Assembly: GCA_016934175.1 (NCBI GenBank)
Contig: JAFGTI010000035.1
Location: forward strand, 1-7,356
Direction of reading: 5' to 3'
DNA from: Acholeplasmataceae bacterium
Lineage (GTDB): Bacteria > Bacillota_I > Bacilli_A > Acholeplasmatales > Acholeplasmataceae
DNA: 7,356 nt
Shown here piece by piece: positions 1-6,489 of this stretch. Below the pieces are notes generated by a model. It saw only the letters and a program-made list of their open reading frames with translations, was not told the origin of the DNA and did not search any database. Each line of letters begins with the position of its first letter. Within the stretch, counting starts at the first letter, position 1. The position numbers and the translations under genes are program-made.

Positions 1-318
1 GCAACATTTTGCCCTAATTGTAAACAATTTGAAGATAACCGTTTAATTGAAGCATTTTGGTCCAATAAAATTACAAGAAAATATCCTACATGGATTAAAG
101 TGGTCGGTGGTAATAAATCAACCATGTTAACAGATGTTGTAACTGCTATTAACGCATCTAGCGTTTCTATCGTTGAAGTTAATGCATTGACAACAAACAA
201 CCTTGAGATGATAATACGTATTAAAATATCCATTACGAATACACAGGTTTTGCAACAGTTAATGGTTAATCTTAGAAAAATCAGTGAAATTTATAGTGTA
301 GAAAGAGATTTCAAATGA
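1..318 (+). CDS. rel: RelA/SpoT-family (p)ppGpp synthetase/hydrolase, C-terminal end (5' partial)
   Basis: This is the last 105 codons of a gene that starts before the window, open in frame 1 from base 1 to a TGA at 316-318. The product makes and/or degrades (p)ppGpp in the stringent response, but the catalytic domains lie upstream and are not visible. The visible part begins in the cysteine-containing regulatory domain (FCPNC at residues 3-7, matching the conserved H-x-x-x-CPN stretch; the His would lie just outside the window). The ACT/RRM domain follows, from about WIKVVGG (residues 31-37) to the end, closing with an I-x-x-V-x-R-type strand (IYSVERDF). A GTG at 100 could start a short protein, but the upstream frame is open and conserved, so a small separate gene is unlikely. 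It overlaps dtd by 4 bp (ATGA), the usual rel-dtd arrangement of low-GC Gram-positives. Whether the full protein is bifunctional cannot be told. Confidence 0.9.
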   Translation, partial: ATFCPNCKQFEDNRLIEAFWSNKITRKYPTWIKVVGGNKSTMLTDVVTAINASSVSIVEVNALTTNNLEMIIRIKISITNTQVLQQLMVNLRKISEIYSVERDFK

Positions 319-749
319 GATGTATAGTACAAAGAGTCAATCAAGCTAGTGTAAAAGTTGATCAAAATATTTTAGGAGTCATTCTAAAGGGATATCTTAT
401 CTATGTGGGTATACACTATAATGATAATGAAGAAAACGTCATTAAAATGGCAAAAAAAATACATGCCTTGCGAATCATTGAAGATGAAAATGGTCGTATG
501 AATCTTAGCCTTTCTCAAGTTAAAGGACAGATTTTAGCTATCTCACAATTTACGCTTTATGGAGATACAAAAGGAAACAATAGACCTTCGTTTATAGAGG
601 CAGCAAAGCCAACTAAAGCAAAAGAACTTTATGAATTATTTATTACAGAACTTCAAAGAAATTATCATGTTGAACAAGGTGTATTTGGTGCACATATGGA
701 AATATCATCAATTAACGATGGACCAGTCAATATCATCATTGAAATTTGA
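315..749 (+). CDS. dtd: D-aminoacyl-tRNA deacylase
   Basis: The 144-residue product has the normal length for DTD, which hydrolyses the ester bond of D-aminoacyl-tRNAs (and Gly-tRNA-Ala) in the cytosol as a chiral proofreading step. It starts with the family signature MRCIVQRV. It carries SQFTLYG at residues 77-83, GNNRPSF at 87-93, FGAHM at 124-128, and the Gly-cisPro motif NDGP at 134-137, which excludes L-amino acids from the active site. The family motif is usually written N-x-G-P-x-T; here the last position is Asn139 instead of Thr, a noticeable substitution. The ATG at 315 overlaps the rel stop, so translation is probably coupled to rel; no strong Shine-Dalgarno sequence is needed or seen. 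The gene ends at TGA 747-749, directly before the next promoter, and no terminator of its own is visible. Confidence 0.95.
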   Translation: MRCIVQRVNQASVKVDQNILGVILKGYLIYVGIHYNDNEENVIKMAKKIHALRIIEDENGRMNLSLSQVKGQILAISQFTLYGDTKGNNRPSFIEAAKPTKAKELYELFITELQRNYHVEQGVFGAHMEISSINDGPVNIIIEI

Positions 750-778
750 TTGACAAATATGTGCTTTTGAGTTATCAT
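750..778 (+). promoter_or_regulatory. Sigma-A-type promoter of the T-box/acetyltransferase-hisS-aspS operon
   Basis: A perfect -35 TTGACA lies at 750-755, and a -10 TATCAT (one mismatch to TATAAT) at 773-778, with an optimal 17-bp spacer. The -35 begins at the base after the dtd stop codon. Transcription would start near 785, about 11 nt before the base of T-box Stem I, which is where a T-box leader should begin. The placement is an inference from consensus match and spacing. An inverted repeat overlaps the -10. Confidence 0.8.
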
Positions 779-793
779 GTTTATGTAACTCAA
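767..793 (+). repeat. 8-bp perfect inverted repeat across the -10 region
   Basis: TTGAGTTA (767-774) is repeated inverted as TAACTCAA (786-793) with an 11-bp spacer. The left arm covers the first two bases of the predicted -10 and the right arm covers the expected transcription start. No T-tract follows on either strand, so it is not a convincing terminator for rel-dtd. It could be an operator, a hairpin formed only in read-through transcripts from dtd, or chance in AT-rich DNA. Confidence 0.5.
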
Positions 794-795
794 TC

Positions 796-983
796 GTCTG
801 TGAAAAAGGAAGAATTCATTGATTTTTTTTAAAGCGATGGTGAAATAGTGTAAGCGCCAAAAAATCAAGAATTGTGACACCTTTGGAGACAAAAAGTCAT
901 ATGAGGGCTAGAATCATTCTAGAACTAAGGTGGTACCGCGTATTCATTACGTCCTTAGATATTTTTAAGGACGTTTTTATTTT
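796..983 (+). ncRNA. T-box riboswitch leader, probably Asp-tRNA responsive
   Basis: This leader senses an uncharged tRNA and switches between termination and read-through. The diagnostic T-box AAGGTGGTACCGCG is at 927-940. Stem I can be drawn by hand: base GTCT 796-799 with AGAC 887-890; a GA (K-turn) motif; AAAGG 805-809 with CCTTT 880-884; a specifier loop with 3' strand GTGACA 874-879; AATTC 813-817 with GAATT 869-873; TTGATTTTTT 819-828 with AAAAAATCAA 859-868; an AG bulge near 832-837; and the apical stem TGGTG 838-842 with CGCCA 855-859 around an AGTGTAAG distal loop (855-859 shares base 859 with the helix below, so one pair must give way). Codon GAC (876-878) followed by A879 sits where the specifier is expected. 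Stem III is CTAGAA 908-913 with TTCTAG 917-922. In the antiterminator CTAAGG 925-930 pairs CCTTAG 953-958, GCG 938-940 pairs CGT 950-952, and the bulge is TGGTACC 931-937. Only 17 nt separate Stems I and III, so Stem II is absent. The riboswitch identity is very secure; the amino acid is an inference. Confidence 0.95.
949..983 (+). terminator. T-box intrinsic (Rho-independent) terminator
   Basis: ACGTCCTTA (949-957) pairs perfectly with TAAGGACGT (966-974) across an 8-nt loop, and a T-rich tract follows (974-983). The left arm also pairs with the T-box antiterminator segment (CCTTAG 953-958 with CTAAGG 925-930), so the two structures exclude each other. This is the off state when the cognate tRNA is charged. 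It would also stop read-through transcription from rel-dtd, which has no visible terminator of its own. Confidence 0.93.
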
Positions 984-995
984 ATTGGAGAAACA

Positions 996-1568
996 ATGAA
1001 GAAACCATATAAAAAAATGCCAACTATAAGGTTTGGCGACTATCAACTTAGAACAATTAAAAAAAGTGATGCAAAAGATATGTTTGAGTATGGAAGGGAC
1101 CGAGATGTTACTAAATATCTTAATTGGGGTCCATTTGTGCTTGAAAGCGAAGCTTTGGATTCAATTAAACATATTTTTCTGCCAAGATTAAGAGAACAAT
1201 TACCCATTGGATATGCAATCATTGATACTAAAAAAACTAAAATGATTGGAACCATTGATTTTCATAGTAAAATAAAAAGTGAAAAAGGTGCTGAAATAGG
1301 ATATGTCATTCATAAGGATTACTGGAATAAAGGAATCATGAGTGATGCATTGAAACAGGTGATTAAAGTTGGTTTTGAATATCTTGATTATCAAGTGATT
1401 CGAATTAAACACTTAAAGACAAATGTTGCTAGTCAAAAAGTAATTGAAAAAGCTGGTTTCAAATTTGTTAAATCCGAATCTTATTTTTTAGAAAAAAGAA
1501 CAGCAATTATAAAAGATCAATTGCTCATATATGAGCTATATAAGGAGGATTATTATGGCAATAAATAA
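996..1568 (+). CDS. GNAT-family N-acetyltransferase, RimJ/RimL-like
   Basis: The 190-residue protein resembles the RimJ/RimL (Acetyltransf_3) branch of GNAT enzymes, which move an acetyl group from acetyl-CoA to an amine, often a protein N-terminus. Visible family features are LRTIKKSDAKDMFEY (18-32), MIGTIDF (83-89), AEIGYVI (99-105), the acetyl-CoA loop region YWNKGIMSDAL (109-119), and the C-terminal signature NVASQKVIEKAGF (143-155). In the loop Gly113 is kept, but the last small residue of the R/Q-x-x-G-x-G/A pattern is Met115. The ATG at 996 is preceded by TTGGAG at 985-990. It is the first gene after the T-box and overlaps hisS by 14 bp; its last codons contain the hisS ribosome binding site. 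The substrate cannot be read from the sequence. A ribosomal protein is the family precedent, but RimJ/RimL-like proteins also include antibiotic and small-molecule acetylases. Confidence 0.85.
   Translation: MKKPYKKMPTIRFGDYQLRTIKKSDAKDMFEYGRDRDVTKYLNWGPFVLESEALDSIKHIFLPRLREQLPIGYAIIDTKKTKMIGTIDFHSKIKSEKGAEIGYVIHKDYWNKGIMSDALKQVIKVGFEYLDYQVIRIKHLKTNVASQKVIEKAGFKFVKSESYFLEKRTAIIKDQLLIYELYKEDYYGNK
1542..1548 (+). promoter_or_regulatory. Strong Shine-Dalgarno sequence fixing the hisS start
   Basis: AAGGAGG lies inside the end of the acetyltransferase gene, 6 nt before ATG 1555. An in-frame ATG at 1531 lies upstream of this site and would add eight residues (MSYIRRII) that HisRS proteins do not have, so 1555 is the better start. 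Confidence 0.9.
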
Positions 1569-2823
1569 AATTAAAGGGACCTATGATGTTCTACCTAATG
1601 AGTCGTATCTATGGCAAGCATTAGAACAAAAGATAAGAGATATACTTGGGCTCTATAATATGAAAGAGATGAGAACACCTATCATGGAATATAGTGATGT
1701 TTTTCATCGTCATACTGAACTCTCTGATATGGTCACGAAGGAGACTTATAACTTTGATGATCGTGGTAATAGAAAATTAACACTAAGACCTGAGGGAACT
1801 GCAGGTATTATTCGAAGTTACGTTGAAAACAAATTATACACTTCGCAAGAACTAGAAAAAGTATATTATATTGGTCCGAACTTTAGATACGAAAGACCTC
1901 AAAAAGGTCGGTACCGTCAATTTTATCAATTTGGAGTCGAAGCTATTGGAACAATTGATCCAGCTCTAGATGCTGAGTTAATAATTTTAGCATATGATTT
2001 TATCAAACGTCTGGGTTTAAAGGGTGTTCGTGTAAGAATAAATAGTTTAGGAAATGAAAAATCAAGAGATACCTATCAAGAAGCACTTAAAAATTATTTT
2101 ATACCTCACAAAGATGAATTGTGTGAAGATTGCAAAGTGAGATTAGAAAAGAATCCATTAAGAATCCTAGATTGCAAGGTGGATCATAACCATAAAGCAG
2201 TAAAAAATGCACCAACTCCACAAGATTATCTTGATACTGAATCAAGAGCATACTTTAAAAAGGTATTAGATCATTTAAATATCACAAAAATTAGTTATGA
2301 AATCGCTCCAAAGTTAGTGAGAGGGTTGGATTACTATAGTCACACTGTATTTGAAATTGAAGCTGATATTGAAGGTTTTGGAGCTCAAAACGTACTTGGC
2401 GGTGGAGGAAGATATCAAAATTTAGTCTCCGAACTTGGTGGGCCAAATCTAGGTGGAATTGGGTTTGCATTTGGAATGGAAAGATTACTTTTAGCTTTAG
2501 AAGCTGAAAATGTGGATTTTGCTAAAGAAAAGGAATTGGATGCTTATGTCATTGTTTTTGATGAAAATTTAAAAACTATTGCAACCAATATTTTATATGA
2601 GCTAAGATTAGCAAATTTAATATGTGATACAAATTTCACACAAAAAGCTTTTAAAGGACAATTAAAACAAGCTTTAAAAATGAAGGCTAAATATTTAATT
2701 ATTTTAGGTGACGAAGAATATCAAAAAGGTGTTGTCGGTATCAAGGATACTAAAACAGAGCTACAAGAAGAAGTGTTAATTCCTAAAATTAAGAAATATT
2801 TGTTAGAAAAATTGGAGAAATAA
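1555..2823 (+). CDS. hisS: Histidyl-tRNA synthetase
   Basis: HisRS (class IIa, homodimer, cytosolic) charges tRNA-His with histidine using ATP. The 422-residue product has the expected length. It starts with the typical KIKGTYDVLP (5-14). It shows RPEGTAG (78-84), motif 2 with FRYERPQKGRYRQF (110-123) including its ATP/His-binding arginines, the HisRS-specific LVRGLDYYS (254-262) and GGGGRY (282-287), and motif 3 GFAFGMERLL (303-312). The insertion region has Cys190, Cys193 and Cys207 in the common LCEDC...LRILDCK form. The anticodon-binding domain fills about 329-422. The start is set by AAGGAGG at 1542-1548. It overlaps the acetyltransferase by 14 bp and is separated from aspS by one base. 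As part of the T-box operon it should rise when the sensed tRNA is uncharged. I see no missing catalytic residue and no sign of transfer. Confidence 0.98.
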   Translation: MAINKIKGTYDVLPNESYLWQALEQKIRDILGLYNMKEMRTPIMEYSDVFHRHTELSDMVTKETYNFDDRGNRKLTLRPEGTAGIIRSYVENKLYTSQELEKVYYIGPNFRYERPQKGRYRQFYQFGVEAIGTIDPALDAELIILAYDFIKRLGLKGVRVRINSLGNEKSRDTYQEALKNYFIPHKDELCEDCKVRLEKNPLRILDCKVDHNHKAVKNAPTPQDYLDTESRAYFKKVLDHLNITKISYEIAPKLVRGLDYYSHTVFEIEADIEGFGAQNVLGGGGRYQNLVSELGGPNLGGIGFAFGMERLLLALEAENVDFAKEKELDAYVIVFDENLKTIATNILYELRLANLICDTNFTQKAFKGQLKQALKMKAKYLIILGDEEYQKGVVGIKDTKTELQEEVLIPKIKKYLLEKLEK

Positions 2824-2824
2824 A

Positions 2825-4543
2825 ATGAAATATACACATCACAATAATGAATTGAATCATCAACATATTAATCAAGAAGTATATCTTAAAGGCTGGGTTG
2901 CTAAAAATAGAAACCTTGGAGGATTACTCTTTCTCGATTTAAGAGACCGTTTTGGGATAACACAGCTTGTTGTTAAACCTGGAAATCAATTTTATGATAC
3001 AGCATTAAAAGTAAAAAATGAATTTGTTATAGAAGTCAAAGGGACTGTTATCGAAAGAGAAAGTAAAAATAAGAATATGAATACTGGGGATATTGAAGTT
3101 GAAGTCAAAGAACTTGTTATTTTGAGTTCTTCTGAAACACCTCCAATCATTATTGCCAATGAGACAGATGCTTTAGAGGAAACTAGACTGAAATATCGTT
3201 ACCTTGATTTAAGAAGACCAGTGATGCAGAATTATATGGTTAAAAGACATGAAATCACACAAGCAATTAGATCGACCCTAGTCGAAGAAGGGTTTTATGA
3301 GTTGGAAACACCAATTTTAGGGAAATCAACACCTGAAGGGGCTAGAGATTATTTGGTGCCTTCAAGACTTTATCCTGGGTCTTTTTATGCACTACCTCAA
3401 TCACCTCAAATCTATAAACAGCTTTTCATGATTGCAGGATTTGAAAAATATTTTCAAATTGCTCGTTGTTTTAGAGATGAAGATTTAAGAGCTGATAGAC
3501 AACCCGAATTTACACAAGTTGATATAGAAGCATCTTTTGTCAATGAGGAAGACGTTCAGACATTAATCGAAAAAGTTATGGTAAAAACTTTTAAGAAAGT
3601 ATTAAATGTAGATGTTGAATCACCATTCATCAGAATGTCATTTCATGAAGCGATGGAAAAATATGGGACAGATAAGCCAGATATTAGATATGAATTATTG
3701 ATTAATGACTATACTAAAATATTCCAAAAGATTGAATCACCGTTATTCATAGGTAAATCATATATTAAAGGTATTCTTTTAGATAATGGAGGCCACCTTT
3801 CAAGAAAGAGAATTGATGGATTAAGTGCGCTTGTGAAAAAAAATCATGGTGAAGCTCTTCTCTATCTAAAAAAGAGTGATGGTGTGATAAGTGGAAGTAT
3901 CACTAAATTGATGACTGAAGAACAAATGAATTCACTTAATTTAGTAGATGGTCAAATTTTATTTATAGTTCCTGGAGAATTTGAAAATGTCGCATCTTCA
4001 TTGGGCGCTTTAAGAATAGAATTGGCAAATGAATTTAATTTGATTCCAGAAAACACATATAAATTCTTATGGGTTGTTGGATGGCCATTATTAGAATATA
4101 GTGAGGAGGAGCAAAGATATTATGCTAAACATCATCCATTTACAGCTCCAGTAGATCCTGAAGTTTTGAAGAATAATCCTAAAAAAGCAATGGCGAAAGC
4201 TTATGATATCGTGCTTAATGGTTATGAAATTGGTGGAGGATCAATCCGTATTCATAATCAAAATGTTCAGCAACTAATGTTTGATACATTGGGTTTATCA
4301 AAAGAAGAAATCAAACATAGATTTGGGTTTTTTGTTGATGCCTTAAAATATGGAACACCGCCACATGGTGGTCTTGCTTTAGGATTGGATCGTGTAGTAA
4401 TGCTGATGACTGGGACTGCGAACATCAAAGATGTTGTTGCTTTTCCTAAAACTCAGAGTGCAAAAGATATGATGATGCAAGCTCCTAGTGATGTTGATGC
4501 AAACCAATTAGATGAACTTCAAATAAAGGTGGGAAAAATATGA
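2825..4543 (+). CDS. aspS: Aspartyl-tRNA synthetase, bacterial type
   Basis: AspRS (class IIb dimer) charges tRNA-Asp. The 572 residues fit the bacterial type with the GAD insertion. The N-terminal OB-fold anticodon domain begins GWVAKNRNLGG (23-33). The catalytic core has YLDLRR (126-131), the motif 1 region ELETPILGKSTPEGARDY (159-176), QSPQ (192-195), motif 2 FRDEDLRADRQPEFTQ (216-231), and motif 3 GLALGLDR (516-523). The GAD insertion lies roughly between 270 and 410. Position 31 is Leu, as in AspRSs that charge only tRNA-Asp; non-discriminating enzymes usually have His there. This predicts that the cell makes Asn-tRNA by its own AsnRS rather than via Asp-tRNA-Asn, or at least not through this enzyme. 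The start is preceded by GGAG at 2814-2817. It overlaps msrA by 4 bp (ATGA). Confidence 0.98.
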   Translation: MKYTHHNNELNHQHINQEVYLKGWVAKNRNLGGLLFLDLRDRFGITQLVVKPGNQFYDTALKVKNEFVIEVKGTVIERESKNKNMNTGDIEVEVKELVILSSSETPPIIIANETDALEETRLKYRYLDLRRPVMQNYMVKRHEITQAIRSTLVEEGFYELETPILGKSTPEGARDYLVPSRLYPGSFYALPQSPQIYKQLFMIAGFEKYFQIARCFRDEDLRADRQPEFTQVDIEASFVNEEDVQTLIEKVMVKTFKKVLNVDVESPFIRMSFHEAMEKYGTDKPDIRYELLINDYTKIFQKIESPLFIGKSYIKGILLDNGGHLSRKRIDGLSALVKKNHGEALLYLKKSDGVISGSITKLMTEEQMNSLNLVDGQILFIVPGEFENVASSLGALRIELANEFNLIPENTYKFLWVVGWPLLEYSEEEQRYYAKHHPFTAPVDPEVLKNNPKKAMAKAYDIVLNGYEIGGGSIRIHNQNVQQLMFDTLGLSKEEIKHRFGFFVDALKYGTPPHGGLALGLDRVVMLMTGTANIKDVVAFPKTQSAKDMMMQAPSDVDANQLDELQIKVGKI

Positions 4544-5037
4544 AAAGTATTGTATTAGCTGGAGGATGTTTTTGGGGTGTAGAAGCCTATTTTAGCCAAT
4601 TAAAAGGAGTCATAGATACATCAGTAGGTTATGTTGAAGGCAATATGAGAAAGCCTACCTATGAGCAAGTTTGTAATGGTGAAGCAAGGCATGCTGAAGC
4701 ATGTAGAGTATTTTATGATGAAAGTGTTATTACTTTAGACAATGTGCTTGATCATTTTTTTAGAATAATTAATCCATTTACATTAAATAAACAAGGACAT
4801 GATGTAGGGTTTCAGTACCGAAGTGGAATTTATTTTGATGATGATGAAGATGAAATAGTAATTAGAAATTTCATGGAAAAATATTTTAAAGATGATTTAA
4901 ATAAAGTAGCAACCAAAGTAAAGAAAAATCTAGATTATGATCTTGCAGAACTTTATCATCAAAACTATTTAGATAAAAATCCAGGAGGGTATTGCCATGT
5001 AAATCTTGGATTAGCCAAAAAAGAGGAAGTGAAATAA
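4540..5037 (+). CDS. msrA: Peptide-methionine (S)-S-oxide reductase
   Basis: MsrA reduces the S epimer of methionine sulfoxide in proteins and free Met(O), normally with thioredoxin, repairing oxidative damage in the cytosol. The 165 residues are a single MsrA domain with no MsrB fusion. The catalytic motif GCFWG is at 9-13 (nucleophile Cys10), with RHAEA at 50-54 (the conserved acid is Glu53) and HDVGFQYRS at 87-95, where the usual GTQYRS carries Phe91 instead of Thr. GGYCHVNL at 149-156 provides Cys152 as the likely resolving cysteine. Cys45 and Cys55 are additional. The start ATG overlaps the aspS stop and is preceded by AAGGTGG at 4526-4532. Its TAA shares one base with the next start (TAATG), so it is translated within the aaRS operon. 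Confidence 0.96.
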   Translation: MKSIVLAGGCFWGVEAYFSQLKGVIDTSVGYVEGNMRKPTYEQVCNGEARHAEACRVFYDESVITLDNVLDHFFRIINPFTLNKQGHDVGFQYRSGIYFDDDEDEIVIRNFMEKYFKDDLNKVATKVKKNLDYDLAELYHQNYLDKNPGGYCHVNLGLAKKEEVK

Positions 5038-5519
5038 TGCGAAAAGATTTTATTACTTGGGATCAATATTTCATGGGAGTAGCTAAACTTTCATCGTTAC
5101 GAAGTAAAGATCCAAGCACCCAAGTTGGTGCTTGCATCATTAATCAAGATAAGCGTATTGTTGGGATTGGATACAATGGTCTACCTCAAGGTTGTGATGA
5201 TCAAATTTTTCCATGGGCAAATGATGGAGAATATGTAGAAACAAAATATCCTTACGTTGTTCATGCTGAAGCAAATGCAATTTTAAATGCTACAACAAAC
5301 TTGAAAAATTCTAGTATTTATGTCACTTTATTTCCTTGTAATGAATGTACAAAATTGATCATTCAAAGTGGTATTAAGGAAATTATTTTTGAATCTAACA
5401 AGTATCAAGACTCAAAAGAACACCAAGCTGCTGTTAGAATGCTTAAAGCTTCTGGTGTTAAATACCGACAAATTGAAGTTGGAGAGTTAAAATATGAAAC
5501 AATTCATCAAGCAATATAA
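5037..5519 (+). CDS. dCMP deaminase (ComEB-like cytidine/deoxycytidylate deaminase)
   Basis: This zinc-dependent enzyme converts dCMP to dUMP, the substrate for thymidylate synthase. The 160-residue product carries RSKDPSTQVGA at 22-32, IGYNGLP at 44-50, the zinc/catalytic HAEAN at 76-80 (His76 ligand, Glu78 proton shuttle) and PCNEC at 100-104 (ligands Cys101 and Cys104). The DPSTQVGA and NG-P pattern is typical of dCMP deaminases rather than of tRNA-adenosine or riboflavin deaminases. An upstream in-frame ATG at 4992 would add 15 residues lying inside the end of msrA. The ATG at 5037 is preferred because AGAGGA at 5022-5027 is well placed and the protein then begins MRKDFITWDQYF, as the family does. 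It overlaps the protease gene by 26 bp. In Bacillus the homologue is comEB; here no competence gene is adjacent. Confidence 0.92.
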   Translation: MRKDFITWDQYFMGVAKLSSLRSKDPSTQVGACIINQDKRIVGIGYNGLPQGCDDQIFPWANDGEYVETKYPYVVHAEANAILNATTNLKNSSIYVTLFPCNECTKLIIQSGIKEIIFESNKYQDSKEHQAAVRMLKASGVKYRQIEVGELKYETIHQAI

Positions 5520-6489
5520 AAAAATACTTATTATATTAACATTTCCATATGTTTATATGCTTTTTGTTCTGATTGCTCCGACACAACAGGCAGTTGTAGC
5601 GCCGGGTGGTACTGTTTCTGTGGCAGAAAATATCGAAATTGATGGGATTGAGATTCTAGACAACTTTAATACAGTCTATGTTTATTCATATTCACCATTA
5701 ACACCTTTTCAATCTTGGGTTTTGGTCAATGATGATACGATGCAAGTCTATCCCATGACCGAGCGACAAAAAGATTTAAGCATGCAAGACGAATATCTTC
5801 AAGGACAAGTAAGTAAAAAAGTTTCATTTAATATTGCATTAATCAAAGCCTACGAAATAGCGAGTAATGAAAATGCAGAAATATCAATTAATTATCATTA
5901 TGAAGGGTTATATGTTTATTATCGTCCAAGCCGAATGAAAGATATGCAAATCGGAGATCAAATTGTTGCAGTAGATGGTCATATTTATTCTGATTATACA
6001 CATCAAGAGTTTATGACGCTAGCAATGGGCAATAATGTAGAATTTACTATTCAGAGAATTGAAAACGAAGAAGTGCATTATTATACAGTAAATTATCACC
6101 ATTTATCAGGAGAAGAAACACTACTATTTTATGGCTGTTATGTCATTGATGATGCTTCACCTAATTACTCATTTCCTGGTTTGAACAGTCTTATAGGAGG
6201 ACCGAGTGGAGGGCTTTTACAAACACTTGATATTTATGCAAGTTTAGTAAATATAAACATTTCAGATTTGAAAATAGCAGGAACAGGGACCATAGAAATA
6301 GATGGAAACGTGGGAAGAATTGGTGGAATTACACAAAAAATGTATACTGCAATTTATAATAATGTTGATGTTTTCTTCATCCCAGCATCACATTATTTAG
6401 AAATTCCAGATATCGATTATCCCTTTGAAATCGTCCAAATTGATACCATAGAACAGGCGGTTAATTGGCTTAATGAACAGTTTAATTGA
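5494..6489 (+). CDS. Membrane-anchored PDZ-Lon protease, SepM/YlbL-like
   Basis: This 331-residue protein has one N-terminal membrane anchor (about 11-29, preceded by five lysines within residues 2-10, so N-in), a central PDZ-like domain (about 130-200, with MQIGDQIVAVDG at 151-162), and a C-terminal Lon-type (S16) protease domain (about 205-331). The catalytic serine is Ser238 in GGPSGG (235-240). The lysine of the Ser-Lys dyad is Lys282 in VGRIGGITQKM (273-283). AGTGTIEIDG (262-271) is the conserved Lon strand. The protease should face outside. Known relatives are SepM, which trims competence peptide in streptococci, and YlbL, which degrades the division inhibitor YneA in Bacillus; which role applies here is unknown. 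The start ATG has GGAG at 5481-5484 and lies 26 bp inside the deaminase gene. It overlaps the next membrane-protein gene by 17 bp, so a shared function is possible. Confidence 0.92.
   Translation: MKQFIKQYKKILIILTFPYVYMLFVLIAPTQQAVVAPGGTVSVAENIEIDGIEILDNFNTVYVYSYSPLTPFQSWVLVNDDTMQVYPMTERQKDLSMQDEYLQGQVSKKVSFNIALIKAYEIASNENAEISINYHYEGLYVYYRPSRMKDMQIGDQIVAVDGHIYSDYTHQEFMTLAMGNNVEFTIQRIENEEVHYYTVNYHHLSGEETLLFYGCYVIDDASPNYSFPGLNSLIGGPSGGLLQTLDIYASLVNINISDLKIAGTGTIEIDGNVGRIGGITQKMYTAIYNNVDVFFIPASHYLEIPDIDYPFEIVQIDTIEQAVNWLNEQFN

Noticed and set aside
100..318. Separate 72-residue protein from a GTG at 100
   Set aside because: The frame is open and homologous to Rel back to base 1, so this is the ACT domain of a truncated gene, not an independent small gene.
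767..793. Intrinsic terminator for rel-dtd
   Set aside because: The inverted repeat has only 8 AT-rich base pairs, an 11-nt loop and no T-tract on either strand.
665..892. Minus-strand reading frame of 75 codons over the end of dtd and the leader
   Set aside because: It runs antisense to dtd and across the promoter and T-box structures, has no family features, and is explained by AT-rich composition.
1043..1412. Two minus-strand reading frames of 70 codons inside the acetyltransferase gene
   Set aside because: They are antisense to a recognisable GNAT gene, show no motifs and have no proper ribosome binding context.
1531..1554. Upstream in-frame ATG for hisS
   Set aside because: The AAGGAGG at 1542-1548 lies downstream of it, and the extra residues are not part of HisRS; ATG 1555 fits both the site and the family.
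4992..5036. Upstream in-frame start for the dCMP deaminase
   Set aside because: It lies inside the conserved end of msrA, while ATG 5037 has a well-spaced AGAGGA and gives a normal deaminase N-terminus.
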